Shown: positions 1 to 8,488, counted from the first letter of the stretch. The stretch is 23,133 nt of DNA from Bacteroidota bacterium (GCA_023427845.1 JAEYZX010000129.1:1-23133); one strand, 5' to 3'. Translations and numbers: made by a program. Notes: generated by a model not told the origin, from the letters alone.

Positions 1-362
1 CCCATATCCATTCCCGTTACGCTTTCGATACTCGAATTGAGTTTACCGACAAAACGGTTAAGATGATCGGCCGCATTTGCCTGCAAATCGTTCATAAAGC
101 TTCTGAATTGAAAGAAAATCAGGGTAAAAATTCCCGAGATAAAGATTATAAATAGGATTAAGGCCGTGAAAGCACTTAAGGATCTCGGTATTTTATAATT
201 TTCAAGCCGATTACAGAATGGCGTCATAAGCATTGCGATATAGCCTGAAATTAAAATCGGAACCAAAATTTTCTTTGCCATGATCATACAGAAGATGATA
301 ATGATAATCAGCAAAAAGATATAAACTGTCCGAATGTACGATGGAATGTTCCCTGCAACCAT
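1..362 (-). CDS. AI-2E/PerM family membrane transporter, N-terminal part
   Basis: Reading the minus strand from the ATG at 362 gives about 120 residues with no stop before the window edge, so the gene is cut off. The N-terminus has a strongly hydrophobic segment (about residues 13-30, with the run LLIIIIIF), then the stretch ILVPILISGYIAMLMTP, a short basic loop, and a second hydrophobic hairpin at about 61-85. After that comes an amphipathic region with many Asn, Asp and Ser. This arrangement, with a 'P-L-x-x-x-x-A-x-L-x-x-P' style segment after helix 1, is typical of AI-2E family (PF01594) proteins, eight-helix exporters or antiporters of mostly unknown substrate. A perfect TAnnTTTG box lies 22 bases upstream of the start. 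The gene is divergent from bioD. Family assignment is likely; substrate unknown. Confidence 0.75.
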   Translation of the reverse strand, partial: MVAGNIPSYIRTVYIFLLIIIIIFCMIMAKKILVPILISGYIAMLMTPFCNRLENYKIPRSLSAFTALILFIIFISGIFTLIFFQFRSFMNDLQANAADHLNRFVGKLNSSIESVTGMDM

Positions 363-384
363 AAATTTTAGTATTGGTCCTACT

Positions 385-392
385 CAAAGTTA
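385..392 (-). promoter_or_regulatory. -7 promoter box of the AI-2E family gene
   Basis: On the minus strand this reads TAACTTTG, a perfect match to the Bacteroidota -7 consensus TAnnTTTG, and it ends 22 bases before the ATG at 362. No TTG is seen at the usual -33 distance. Confidence 0.5.
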
Positions 393-480
393 CCAATTAA
401 ATTTATGAAAATTCCTATAACAAATCGGAACAAAGCTTTTGTGCATTGTTCACTACCTTTACAATTCGAATAAAAATGAT

Positions 481-1101
481 ATGAAATTATTTATCACCGG
501 CATCTCAACCAACGTCGGGAAAACCATAACTGCTGCAATCCTGACCGAGGCGCTTGAAGCGGATTATTGGAAACCGATTCAGGCAGGCGACCTCCAAAAT
601 TCGGATTCAAATAAAATTGGGGCGCTCATCAGCAATTCAAAAACCGTCATACATCGTGAAAGCTATGCGCTGACTTTGCCGGCCAGTCCGCATCTTTCCG
701 CCAAACACGATGGGATTCAAATCGACACAAAACAGATCATCGAACCTGCGACTGCAAACCATCTGATTATTGAAGGCGCCGGCGGCATCCTGGTTCCGCT
801 AAACGACTCTGAAACCATAGCCGATCTGATCCGACCGGATTATAAGGTGGTGGTTGTGTCCCGAAATTATCTCGGAAGCATCAACCACACATTACTTACA
901 ATCGAAGCGCTCCGCAACCGAAACGTACTCTTTGCAGGCATTATTTTTTCAGGCGAGTCAACCGTGTCATCCGAGGAAATAATTCTTGCAAAGAGCGGTC
1001 TTCAATGTCTCGGACGGATTGAACAGGAACCCTATTTTGATAAGAATGTGATTGCAGAATATGCGGCACAGTTTCGCGATACGCTACTTAAACTTCAATA
1101 A
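481..1101 (+). CDS. bioD: ATP-dependent dethiobiotin synthetase BioD
   Basis: BioD closes the ureido ring of dethiobiotin from 7,8-diaminopelargonic acid, CO2 and ATP in the cytoplasm, the penultimate step of biotin synthesis. The protein is 206 aa, slightly shorter than the E. coli enzyme (about 225). The P-loop GISTNVGKT is at residues 7-15, the WKPIQAGD segment at 30-37 (family Lys 31) and EGAGGILVPL at 98-107, all in the expected order. I chose the ATG at 481 because the frame opens earlier only at a GTG (439) and the protein then begins, as the family does, directly with the P-loop strand. A TAnnTTTA box (TACCTTTA, 454-461) lies 19 bases upstream. The stop is separated by one base from the bioA start, indicating co-transcription and probably coupled translation. 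Confidence 0.95.
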   Translation: MKLFITGISTNVGKTITAAILTEALEADYWKPIQAGDLQNSDSNKIGALISNSKTVIHRESYALTLPASPHLSAKHDGIQIDTKQIIEPATANHLIIEGAGGILVPLNDSETIADLIRPDYKVVVVSRNYLGSINHTLLTIEALRNRNVLFAGIIFSGESTVSSEEIILAKSGLQCLGRIEQEPYFDKNVIAEYAAQFRDTLLKLQ

Positions 1102-1102
1102 A

Positions 1103-2377
1103 ATGACATTAAAGCAAAAGGACGAAAAATATTTGTGGCATCCGTATACACAGCATAAAACCGCGCTTCCGCCGGTTGCGATCACACGTGGCGAGGGTGC
1201 GCTTTTGTGGGATGAGAATGGAAAGCAATATATTGACGCGATCGCATCCTGGTGGGTGAATCCGTTTGGGCACAGCAATAAATTCATTGCCGATGCGATC
1301 TACAAACAGCTTACGACACTTGAGCATGTGTTGTTTGGCGGATTTACACATGAGCCTGCAATTACATTAGGTGAGAAGTTGATCGAGCTCTTACCGTCGA
1401 ATCAAAAAAAAATATTCTTTTCAGACAATGGGTCGACTGCCGTTGAAGTGGCGATAAAAGTTGCGTTGCAGTACTATTTTAATATTGGGGAAAAACGCAC
1501 CACGATCATCGCATTTGAAAATGCATTCCATGGCGATACTTTTGCGGCGATGGCAGCCAGTGGGATCTCACTCTATACACAGGCATTCGATGGAATGTTC
1601 ATCGACGTGGTCCGGATCCCGGTGCCTGTAACAGGGCGCGAGCAAGCAAGTTTTGACGCCCTGAAAAGTGCAATAAATAATAATAAATGTGCGGCTTTCA
1701 TTTTTGAACCGCTTGTGCAAGGTGCCGCCGGCATGGTAATGTATGAGCCGCAATCGCTTGACGAGCTGATTCAGATTTGCCGCGACAATGACGTTCTGAC
1801 GATTGCCGATGAAGTAATGACCGGATTTGGCAAAACAGGAAAGACATTCGCATGCGATTTTCTGACGACGAAGCCCGATATGATGTGTTTGTCGAAGGCA
1901 TTGACGGGCGGAACGATTCCGATGGCGGTTACGACCTTTACACAGCAACTTTTTGATGCATTTTACAGCGACGACATCAACAAAGCGCTGTTTCACGGAC
2001 ACACATTTACTGCAAACCCGACGGGCTGCGCGGCCGCAATCGCAAGTCTTGAATTGCTCGCGGCTCCCGAAATGCAACAGAACCTGATTCGAATAAACAA
2101 AAGTCATCTTGAATTTGAAGAAAAAATTTCAAAACATTCAAGGGTCGAAACAACACGCGTGCTGGGAACCATTTTCGCACTTGAGGTCAAAACCGAATCT
2201 GAGGAAGATTATTATGGCGATTTGCGGAATGAATTGTATGCATTCTTTATAGAAAATGGAGTAATCATGCGGCCTGTAGGCAATATTATCTATATACTTC
2301 CTCCTTATATTATTTCGGCTGAACAATTAAATATTATTTATGATACCATCGAAGCGGCGTTAGGAAAAATTGGATAA
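1103..2377 (+). CDS. bioA: Adenosylmethionine-8-amino-7-oxononanoate aminotransferase BioA
   Basis: BioA is a fold-type I PLP aminotransferase that converts 8-amino-7-oxononanoate (KAPA) to diaminopelargonate with S-adenosylmethionine as amino donor. The 424-aa product is of normal length. Visible landmarks are LWHPYTQ (11-17), the substrate-site DAIASWWVNPFGH (45-57), the PLP phosphate-binding GST at 110-112, the FHGDTF segment (142-147), the PLP-nitrogen Asp 236 in DEVMTGFGKTG, and the Schiff-base Lys 265 in LSKALTGG. TFTANP follows at 301-306. The reading frame is open further upstream, inside bioD, but the ATG at 1103 is one base after the bioD TAA and gives the family's usual N-terminus. 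It forms an operon with bioD and probably reads into the SET-domain gene 30 bases downstream. Confidence 0.96.
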   Translation: MTLKQKDEKYLWHPYTQHKTALPPVAITRGEGALLWDENGKQYIDAIASWWVNPFGHSNKFIADAIYKQLTTLEHVLFGGFTHEPAITLGEKLIELLPSNQKKIFFSDNGSTAVEVAIKVALQYYFNIGEKRTTIIAFENAFHGDTFAAMAASGISLYTQAFDGMFIDVVRIPVPVTGREQASFDALKSAINNNKCAAFIFEPLVQGAAGMVMYEPQSLDELIQICRDNDVLTIADEVMTGFGKTGKTFACDFLTTKPDMMCLSKALTGGTIPMAVTTFTQQLFDAFYSDDINKALFHGHTFTANPTGCAAAIASLELLAAPEMQQNLIRINKSHLEFEEKISKHSRVETTRVLGTIFALEVKTESEEDYYGDLRNELYAFFIENGVIMRPVGNIIYILPPYIISAEQLNIIYDTIEAALGKIG

Positions 2378-2407
2378 ATTTAATCTGTAAATTCTAACAT
2401 CCGCTGT

Positions 2408-3001
2408 ATGATCCATCCTGATACGGAACTCCGTTTTATTTCCGATGCTGTTGGTTACGGAGTAGTTGCAAAAAAGTTTATTCCGAAAGGAACCATTACC
2501 TGGGTGCAGGACGAATTGGACCGGATTTTTACGATTGAAGAGGAACGGATGATTTCGCCGCTTATGCAGCAATATCTCGAAACGTATTGCTTTACGAATG
2601 GTAAAGGTGAAAAAGTACTGTGCTGGGACAACGCTAAATTCGTTAATCACAGTTTCAATTCGAGCTGCATGTCGACCGCCTATGATTTTGAAATTGCCGT
2701 TCGCGACATACATCCGGGTGAGCAACTCACTGACGATTACGGATATCTGAATGTCGCGACGCCGTTTGAGGCTGAGGATGAAGGCCACGAAAGAAAAATC
2801 GTTTATCCCGACGATCTTTTGAGGTACTTTGCACAATGGGATGCAATGGTAACCGAAAATCTACCGTTGATTAACCGTGTCGACCAGCCTTTGCGGCAAT
2901 TCGTTCCGGAAAGCACTATGAGTGAACTCATGAGCGTACTCGACGGAAGTTCTGAATTGCGTTCCTTACTGACATGCTATTTCGATCCGAACAAAAAGTA
3001 G
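2408..3001 (+). CDS. SET domain-containing protein (putative protein-lysine methyltransferase)
   Basis: The protein is 197 aa. The first half carries the SET fold landmarks: a G-x-G strand near residues 17-19 (GYGVVAKKFIPKG, like the family's G-x-G-v-f-a-x-x-x-I-x-x-G), the AdoMet/knot motif FVNHSFNSSC (about 78-87), and GEQLTDDYGY (about 104-113) with the Tyr expected in the active site. Known SET enzymes transfer a methyl group from AdoMet to lysine; the substrate of this small bacterial form is unknown. There is no signal peptide or membrane segment, so it should be cytoplasmic. It lies 30 bases after bioA and before a ketoacyl synthase, suggesting co-expression with biotin genes. The last 70 residues are not recognised. 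A TAAATTTA sequence overlaps the bioA stop and could give a weak extra promoter. Confidence 0.85.
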   Translation: MIHPDTELRFISDAVGYGVVAKKFIPKGTITWVQDELDRIFTIEEERMISPLMQQYLETYCFTNGKGEKVLCWDNAKFVNHSFNSSCMSTAYDFEIAVRDIHPGEQLTDDYGYLNVATPFEAEDEGHERKIVYPDDLLRYFAQWDAMVTENLPLINRVDQPLRQFVPESTMSELMSVLDGSSELRSLLTCYFDPNKK

Positions 3002-3021
3002 TGATTATTGCTGCTTTACCG

Positions 3022-3029
3022 TACTTTTG
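3022..3029 (+). promoter_or_regulatory. -7 promoter box upstream of the ketoacyl synthase
   Basis: TACTTTTG matches TAnnTTTG exactly. It sits inside the longest possible reading frame of the ketoacyl synthase (open from the TTG at 3008) but 14 bases before the TTG at 3044, so it argues for the later start and for a promoter internal to the bioDA-SET operon. No good -33 TTG is present. Confidence 0.45.
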
Positions 3030-3043
3030 CAAAAACTTCCGCT

Positions 3044-4189
3044 TTGCAAGAACCTGTTTCAATTGTTTCGATTGCTTCCGTTTCGCCGTTGGGAAATTCA
3101 CCTGAGGCAGTATGGAAAAATTACCTCCAGCAAACGCACTGTTTTGACCGGAAGGACGGTTCGTGGATAGCGACACTTGATAAGGATTCGCGGGCTGAGG
3201 TTTTACAACTCAAACATTCCGATACCAAATACAAATCACTCGACGATTCGGTTCTATTTGCGATTGCGGCATCTCGGCGTGCCGTGAAGCAGGCAGGATG
3301 GAATTCGGGCGAATCATTTGGTATAAACATCGGTTCGTCGCGTGGGGCAACATCGTTGTTAGAGAATCATTATCGCGACTATCTTGCAAACGGGATTGCC
3401 AACACACTGACCTCGCCAACCACAACCTTGGGGAATATTTCATCATGGGTGTCGCACGATCTTCAAAATAACGGTCCCGAAATTTCACATTCGATCACGT
3501 GCTCAACTGCATTGCATGCGCTGTTGAACGGAATAGCCTGGCTTCGAAGCGGGATGGCCAACAAGTTTCTGGTTGGTGGAAGTGAAGCACCGTTAACCGA
3601 ATTTACGATTGCACAAATGCGTGCACTTAAAATTTATTCGCGGGAAGAAGAAGAATTTCCTTCGCGTGCAGGCGACCTGAATAAAACCCGGAATTCGATG
3701 ATTTTAGGCGAAGGCGCATCGATGTGCGGAATTGAAATTGGCCGGAAGCAAAACGCAATTGCATACGTTGAAGGTATCGGATATGCCACCGAACTGCTCG
3801 AGCACAGCATTTCAATTTCGGCTGAAGCTTTATGTTTTCAGAAATCGATGCGGATGGCACTTGAAGATACGCCCACTTCCGAAATCGATGCTGTTGTCAT
3901 GCATGCGCCCGGAACTGTCAAAGGCGATTTGACCGAATTCAGAGCGATCGTAAAGGTCTTTGGGGAAAAGCTTCCGCTGTTGACGACCAATAAATGGCAA
4001 ACCGGGCATACTTTCGGAGCTTCGGGAATGCTCAGCATTGAAATGGCAATATTGATGATGAAGAACGACAGGTTTATCGGTACGCCATTCGAAACGGCCA
4101 TCAATAACAGGCCGATCCGTAAAGTACTTGTAAATGCTGTGGGATTTGGCGGAAATGCGGTAAGTGTTTTACTTAGTTTACCTCAATAA
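3044..4189 (+). CDS. Beta-ketoacyl synthase (FabF/KAS II-like) in the biotin cluster
   Basis: This is a thiolase-fold ketoacyl-ACP synthase of 381 aa from the chosen start. The catalytic triad is complete: Cys 153 in SITCSTALHA, His 287 in MHAPGTVKGD (family H-G-T-G-T) and His 322 in GHTFGASGM (family G-H-T-x-G-A-a-G). It should therefore be a condensing enzyme rather than a chain-length factor. It is shorter than FabF (about 410 aa) and lacks part of the usual N-terminal region. I prefer the TTG at 3044 (protein begins M-Q-E-P-V-S-I-V) over the TTG at 3008, because a perfect -7 box lies between them and the family starts close to the I-x-x-x-A-S-V-S-P-L-G strand. Position after bioD-bioA-SET suggests a role in making the pimeloyl precursor, but a role in another acyl pathway is equally possible. 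Confidence 0.85.
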   Translation: MQEPVSIVSIASVSPLGNSPEAVWKNYLQQTHCFDRKDGSWIATLDKDSRAEVLQLKHSDTKYKSLDDSVLFAIAASRRAVKQAGWNSGESFGINIGSSRGATSLLENHYRDYLANGIANTLTSPTTTLGNISSWVSHDLQNNGPEISHSITCSTALHALLNGIAWLRSGMANKFLVGGSEAPLTEFTIAQMRALKIYSREEEEFPSRAGDLNKTRNSMILGEGASMCGIEIGRKQNAIAYVEGIGYATELLEHSISISAEALCFQKSMRMALEDTPTSEIDAVVMHAPGTVKGDLTEFRAIVKVFGEKLPLLTTNKWQTGHTFGASGMLSIEMAILMMKNDRFIGTPFETAINNRPIRKVLVNAVGFGGNAVSVLLSLPQ

Positions 4190-4190
4190 A

Positions 4191-4214
4191 AAATCCCGCA
4201 TTTCTACGGGATTT
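4191..4214. terminator. Bidirectional hairpin terminator between convergent genes
   Basis: AAATCCCG (4191-4198) pairs with CGGGATTT (4207-4214) around an 8-base loop. Read on the minus strand the stem is followed by a run of T, so it is a strong intrinsic terminator for the secreted protein gene ending at 4239. On the plus strand, after the ketoacyl synthase stop, the T run is weaker. Confidence 0.75.
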
Positions 4215-4238
4215 ATATTAACCGAACTTTTATAACTT

Positions 4239-7200
4239 CTATCGAATCATTACTTTCCTGACCACGATTGTTTCAGCATCCAATGTCATTTGAACGAGGA
4301 CGAGCTGTGGCGCAATATTCAACTCGACGGAATAGTCACCTGCGTCGATGTCGCCTTCAGACACGAGTAGCTTGCCGGTAAGATCATATACATCGACTGA
4401 ACGAATGGTTTGACTTTCGGCGTTAATTTTTATTAGCTGACCATCTGCAAATGCTACAATCTCTGACGAGTTTTCCGTTGGTTGGTTTATTCCAAGAGCA
4501 TTCCCGACAAAATGAATTTCAAAACGCGAATTGAAAGTACCAACAGTTGTGGTAAATGAAAACGGTGACGCTTTCAGATCGTGCATGATGCCTGTTGAAG
4601 TATCGAGAAGATAAACTCCAGTGTCAGCAAATGCACCATCGAGATTCTCAATTGAAATTTTCATAGTCCCTGCGATCGTACTTTTATAACCCAGCGGAAT
4701 AATATCCGAAGCGCTAAACGGCAATGCACGTCCCTGGATCGCAAGACTATTTTCATTCAACAATGAATAGATGGAAACTGCATTTCCTGCTGGAAAGATT
4801 GCGCCATCATATTTCGGGTCGAGTCCGTTGGTCGCACCTTCGATATAGCCAATAAGCATCTCATCGTATGCGCCTGATGCATTGCTTATATTCAACCATA
4901 AGCGGTGTTTTTCTCGGGGCAATGCAGTTCCCATATCGGCAGACCTGAAAAACTGGTTGTTTTCGTTGGCAACCCTCATGCTGTTGTTGAATGTTGCGGT
5001 ATACGTTCCGTTTGAAAGATTGCTGTTTGCTTCAATGAAGAAACCTTGTCCCGCCGCGATTTTGCCTGTCGGAGCGCCTCCTCCAGTTATCGCTGCCGAT
5101 GCGGTTTTGACACCTCCGGTAAGGTTGTATTTCGCGTAGTCATCGGCTGTGTAATTATAGGCTGCCGCTCCCGGAATCGTACTGCTGATCGCCGTATTGT
5201 GCGACCAAAGATATATGGTGCCATTTACGAGATTTTCATTCACAGGATCGGTTAGGAATAAATCTATGTCGATTGCCGACGGGTATGGGTTGCCGATCAG
5301 GTTAAACGTGCCGGCGCCTTTTTGCAATGTTACCGGGATAACACCATTGTTTGGAACTCCGGTGAATTCGGCTGTGTATTTTCCCTGGGTTCCATTGGTG
5401 AGGCTCCAGTTTTCAGGTGCCCGCACAATATATCCTTTTCCGGCTGTCATTTGTTCTGCACCATTTAAATGCACGGCCCAGTTATTCACGATCGGATTAA
5501 AACTCATGAATTTATCATTCCGGGTTTGCGGCGAGAGTTCATACAGCGTAGCTCCGCCAACAGGTGCCGACCAATAAGTAAAATCCATCTCTCGCATTGG
5601 CGTCGTCTGGCGTTTGTAGGTGATCGACCCTGTGTTTACCGCCGAATCATCTACCTGTAGTATACTTCCGTTTGGTTCGACGATGATGTTTGCATTTGGA
5701 GTTACTTCAATGGATTTCTTTACGGTAAATGTTTTTCCGGATAAAATCGTTACAGTTGCTGTTCCGGCAACCTTGCATGAACAAACTGACAAATCATTAG
5801 AAATGGTGATATCATCAGTAATGATCACAGATTTCGACTCGTTAACAGTGCCATTCCACGATCCGTTAGTGTAAGTAACCGTAGGAGGTATAGTCATCGC
5901 TATAGGCGGCGTATAGGTTATTGAACACGACCCCTGAATCACAGCTCGATAGTAAGTAGTTGATGAAATCGGCCCCATGAGATCGCCGGTCAGTACTGAT
6001 GAGGTTGAAGCAATATCGGTAACCGTTCCCACAAATGAACTGTTGTTGCAACTTTGCCATTTTATGACTGCGCCACCATTTCCGGAAAGCGTTATAGCGT
6101 TGGGAACAGTTCCTGAACAGACAATCGTTTGAAGCGCACTGAGCGAACCCGCCACTACTGGTTCTGAAACTGTAACTGTTTTTGAAACTGCGGCGGTGTA
6201 ATAATCGCATGTGGCGTCATAACGGCGCACCCAATAAGTCGTAGTAGCCAGCGGGTTTACCGAAATCGAGATTCCAGTGCCTCCTATTACATTCGTGCCC
6301 GGTGTTCCCGTACCCCATTGATAAACCGCTCCAGAAGCCGATGTTCCTCCGTTTGCCGTTAGCGTGACTGAGGTTCCCGGACAAACTGTTGTTGTTCCGC
6401 CGTTGATTGCAGTTGGTGCGGTTGAACGCGCTTTAATTGTAATGGTCGTTGATTTGGCTGAGGTAACCGCACTGCATGGCGCCTCGTCAACCCGGCGTAC
6501 CCAATAAGTCGTATTGGAAGTAGGCGCGACCACAATTGACGAATTCACTTCGCCGGCAATTATATTGTTTCCAGTGCTTCCTGTTCCCCATTGATACACA
6601 GCATTGCTGCCCATGGTTCCTCCTCCTGCCGAAAGTGTAATCGACGAGCCAAGGCAAATGCTTGTTGAAGCAGTGATGGTGGTTGGTGCAGTCGATTTGG
6701 TTTCGACAACAACAGTATGAGTCCTTGCTATAGTTGGCTGTGAACATGGAGCAGCGTCAACCCGGCGTACCCAGTAGGTTGTTGTGCTGGTTGGATTTAC
6801 AGAAATCGACGAAGTGGTAGATGGTAAAATATTGCTTCCGACGTCGCCGGTTCCCCATTGAAAAACCGCGCCTGGCTTAGAGCTTCCGCCAACTGCCGAT
6901 AAAGTGATATTACCCGTTCCGGCACACTTTGATGTTGGTCCGCTAATCGAGGTTGGAGGAGTTGATGGCGAACTGTAACCATACGTAAATTTTATTCGCG
7001 AATCGCCGCTGTTATCGTAATATTCAAGGACCAAATCTTTTGGCCCAGCGGTAATATAGACCGAATGCGTCGAAGTTTCGTACGAGTGGTCACTCCAATT
7101 ATCGATAATCCATGTAGCGCCGCCGTCAATACTTAACCGATACCCGTCATCACCGCCGACCGTAAAAGTATGGCATCCGGCCGCAAAGGTTTTCCTCATT

Positions 7201-7544
7201 TTGTATCGGATCGCAAAATCATTGGTAAAATTAGTCCCGCAAACATTGAAATGCGGGAGAGGAATTACCCATAAAAAGTACTGCTGTGGATAATTATTGT
7301 CAAAAATTGCGGATTCGGTCACGAAACCCTGATAGGTCGAGAATTTTTGATTTCCGCTTGAAGTGTAATGGTAGCCAATCCACTCTTCGTTGCCATACGC
7401 ATTCGGGTCCCCGCCGCATTGCGCAGTCGCGAAAAAACCGGAAAGCAATACTAACAAAATTTGTAAAGGTGAACTGGAAGTAAATTGATGGTTAGGAAGG
7501 AGATTTTTTAGTAGGTTTAATTTCGAAAATTTGAGGGAATCCAT
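4239..7544 (-). CDS. Secreted multidomain T9SS cargo protein with PA14-like and Ig-like repeats
   Basis: A 1101-aa extracellular protein. An unusually long signal region (about 1-42) has a basic, Asn-rich stretch before the core LQILLVLLSGFFATAQ. Residues about 45-190 form a PA14-like module (GGDDGYRLSIDGG near 130-142, then W and H residues). Three tandem Ig-like repeats follow (about 195-462), each with YQWGTG or FQWGTG and TTTYWVRR, then a fourth divergent Ig-like unit to about 553 and a beta-rich linker. From Y-W-S-A-P-V (657-662) to the end it shares a module of about 450 residues with the two large proteins downstream: GKGYIVRAPENW, NLIGNPYPSA, GQGFFIEA, FNNSMR, the RLWLNIS region and a final sorting-type segment (VDVYDLTGKLL). 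This resembles the 'type C' (ChiA-like) T9SS signal. Probably cell-surface or released; no catalytic domain recognised, so adhesion or glycan binding is a guess. Confidence 0.88.
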   Translation of the reverse strand: MDSLKFSKLNLLKNLLPNHQFTSSSPLQILLVLLSGFFATAQCGGDPNAYGNEEWIGYHYTSSGNQKFSTYQGFVTESAIFDNNYPQQYFLWVIPLPHFNVCGTNFTNDFAIRYKMRKTFAAGCHTFTVGGDDGYRLSIDGGATWIIDNWSDHSYETSTHSVYITAGPKDLVLEYYDNSGDSRIKFTYGYSSPSTPPTSISGPTSKCAGTGNITLSAVGGSSKPGAVFQWGTGDVGSNILPSTTSSISVNPTSTTTYWVRRVDAAPCSQPTIARTHTVVVETKSTAPTTITASTSICLGSSITLSAGGGTMGSNAVYQWGTGSTGNNIIAGEVNSSIVVAPTSNTTYWVRRVDEAPCSAVTSAKSTTITIKARSTAPTAINGGTTTVCPGTSVTLTANGGTSASGAVYQWGTGTPGTNVIGGTGISISVNPLATTTYWVRRYDATCDYYTAAVSKTVTVSEPVVAGSLSALQTIVCSGTVPNAITLSGNGGAVIKWQSCNNSSFVGTVTDIASTSSVLTGDLMGPISSTTYYRAVIQGSCSITYTPPIAMTIPPTVTYTNGSWNGTVNESKSVIITDDITISNDLSVCSCKVAGTATVTILSGKTFTVKKSIEVTPNANIIVEPNGSILQVDDSAVNTGSITYKRQTTPMREMDFTYWSAPVGGATLYELSPQTRNDKFMSFNPIVNNWAVHLNGAEQMTAGKGYIVRAPENWSLTNGTQGKYTAEFTGVPNNGVIPVTLQKGAGTFNLIGNPYPSAIDIDLFLTDPVNENLVNGTIYLWSHNTAISSTIPGAAAYNYTADDYAKYNLTGGVKTASAAITGGGAPTGKIAAGQGFFIEANSNLSNGTYTATFNNSMRVANENNQFFRSADMGTALPREKHRLWLNISNASGAYDEMLIGYIEGATNGLDPKYDGAIFPAGNAVSIYSLLNENSLAIQGRALPFSASDIIPLGYKSTIAGTMKISIENLDGAFADTGVYLLDTSTGIMHDLKASPFSFTTTVGTFNSRFEIHFVGNALGINQPTENSSEIVAFADGQLIKINAESQTIRSVDVYDLTGKLLVSEGDIDAGDYSVELNIAPQLVLVQMTLDAETIVVRKVMIR
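6159..6962 (-). repeat. Three tandem Ig-like repeats coded in the secreted protein
   Basis: Three units of about 88-90 codons (residues 195-282, 283-372, 373-462). Each carries a Cys near the start, (F/Y)QWGTG in the middle and the string TTYWVRR near the end. The string CGGCGTACCCA, the reverse complement of the coding sequence, recurs on plus at two of the three sites, near 6490 and 6760. Confidence 0.85.
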
Positions 7545-7645
7545 AATTTAACGTAGTATTTTTTTGATTCTTTTTCATTTCAAATGGAAGTGTGTACTTA
7601 CAGAATTTTAGTGAGTTGTTACACAATTCCCATGTCAAAACGCTG

Positions 7646-7653
7646 CAAATGTA
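7646..7653 (-). promoter_or_regulatory. -7 promoter box of the PA14/Ig secreted protein gene
   Basis: Reads TACATTTG on the minus strand, a perfect TAnnTTTG. A TTTG lies upstream with a 15-base spacer, shorter than the usual 17-23. The predicted untranslated leader would be nearly 100 bases. The 279-base gap from here to recX holds no gene I can support. Confidence 0.45.
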
Positions 7654-7823
7654 GTTGTGCGAAAGATTCAAAAAAAAGAATTTACGGGTAGATTTCCTAC
7701 TTTTCGATGAAGCGCAAATATATCCGATGATAAAAAAAGGAGTTCCGATAAACGGCATAGTTAATAGACAAACAGCGCGGTAACAGTAGCTTCAACGAAC
7801 AGGTTCAAAGAGGTCGGAATGAG

Positions 7824-8300
7824 TTATTGTTCTTTTTCAAGCTCCCGAACCTTTTCATAAACGAGATGACTTTCATATCCTTTGCGAAGTAGATAATCGC
7901 AAAACTTTTTGCGTTTTTTCAGTTGACTGGTTTCGGTAATTGAATCCCATATCCGATTTGAAATCGATTCGAATGCATGAAGATAATCATCATCGGAAAT
8001 TTCCGTTAGTGCAAGTTTAATGTTTGGCGCGGAAATGCTCCGTGCTTTCAGTTCATTTACGATCCGCACTTTTCCCCAAAACTTGATCCTGTGCTTTCCC
8101 CTTGCAAAACTCCTCGCAAAACGCTCTTCATCGAGGAAATTGTGTGCGATCAGGTGCACTACGATTTCGTCAATGTCGCTGCTGGATTGTCCGAGGTTCC
8201 TCAATTTCGCTATTACTTCATTGTGGCATCGATCCTGATACGCGCAATAACGTTCGAGTTTTTGCTTTGCTTCAATTGGAGTGATAATGGATTTGTCCAA
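7824..8300 (-). CDS. recX: Regulatory protein RecX
   Basis: A 158-aa cytoplasmic protein, close to the length of E. coli RecX (166). RecX binds RecA filaments and limits recombinase and coprotease activity. The family core is clear: FLDEERFARSFARGKHR (about 56-72), then W-G-K-V-R-I-V-N-E-L-K-A-R-S-I-S, and a C-terminal YLLRKGYESHLVYE block, giving the tandem three-helix repeats expected. No ATG exists in frame upstream before a stop, so translation must start at the TTG at 8300 (L-D-K-S) or nearby. A perfect -7 box ends only 11 bases before this TTG, supporting the start and implying a very short leader. It is divergent from the large plus-strand secreted protein and not obviously linked to it. 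Confidence 0.93.
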   Translation of the reverse strand: MDKSIITPIEAKQKLERYCAYQDRCHNEVIAKLRNLGQSSSDIDEIVVHLIAHNFLDEERFARSFARGKHRIKFWGKVRIVNELKARSISAPNIKLALTEISDDDYLHAFESISNRIWDSITETSQLKKRKKFCDYLLRKGYESHLVYEKVRELEKEQ

Positions 8301-8311
8301 GAATTTTTTAA

Positions 8312-8319
8312 CAAAGCTA
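8312..8319 (-). promoter_or_regulatory. -7 promoter box of recX
   Basis: TAGCTTTG on the minus strand, a perfect TAnnTTTG, 11 bases from the TTG start codon. No -33 TTG at a normal distance. Confidence 0.45.
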
Positions 8320-8409
8320 ACATTTTTCCCATATCTGTATCGTCATAATTGCAAGTACATTGGTTGTGGAAACTACAAGGTGTTAACAATTAATTAATTC
8401 CAAAAGCAT

Positions 8410-8439
8410 TGAAAACATGTATAATAGATGTAATTTTGT
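8410..8439 (+). promoter_or_regulatory. Full -33/-7 promoter of the lamin-tail secreted protein
   Basis: TTG (8410-8412), a 19-base spacer, then TAATTTTG (8432-8439) fit the flavobacterial consensus TTG-N17-23-TAnnTTTG. It is the best promoter in the window. The ATG is at 8489, giving a leader of about 45 bases. The flanking bases match the promoter of the next paralogue in the same register. Confidence 0.7.
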
Positions 8440-8488
8440 CGCCCCTCATCTGCTCGACCTTTATTTTGTTATGGTTAAATACCACGCC

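Noticed and set aside
211..396. Open frame of 61 codons on minus
   Set aside because: It lies in another frame over the AI-2E family gene, whose hydrophobic pattern and family motifs fit better.
1568..2107. Open frame of 179 codons on minus inside bioA
   Set aside because: bioA is certain on plus; the antisense product is Cys/His/Arg-rich with no family features.
6159..6962. CRISPR-like repeats
   Set aside because: The repetition of about 265 bases is coding and corresponds to tandem Ig-like protein domains, with no short repeat-spacer pattern.
7492..7758. Open frame of 88 codons on minus upstream of the PA14/Ig protein
   Set aside because: It overlaps that gene's start and -7 box, has no recognisable domain, and its composition looks like AT-rich intergenic DNA.
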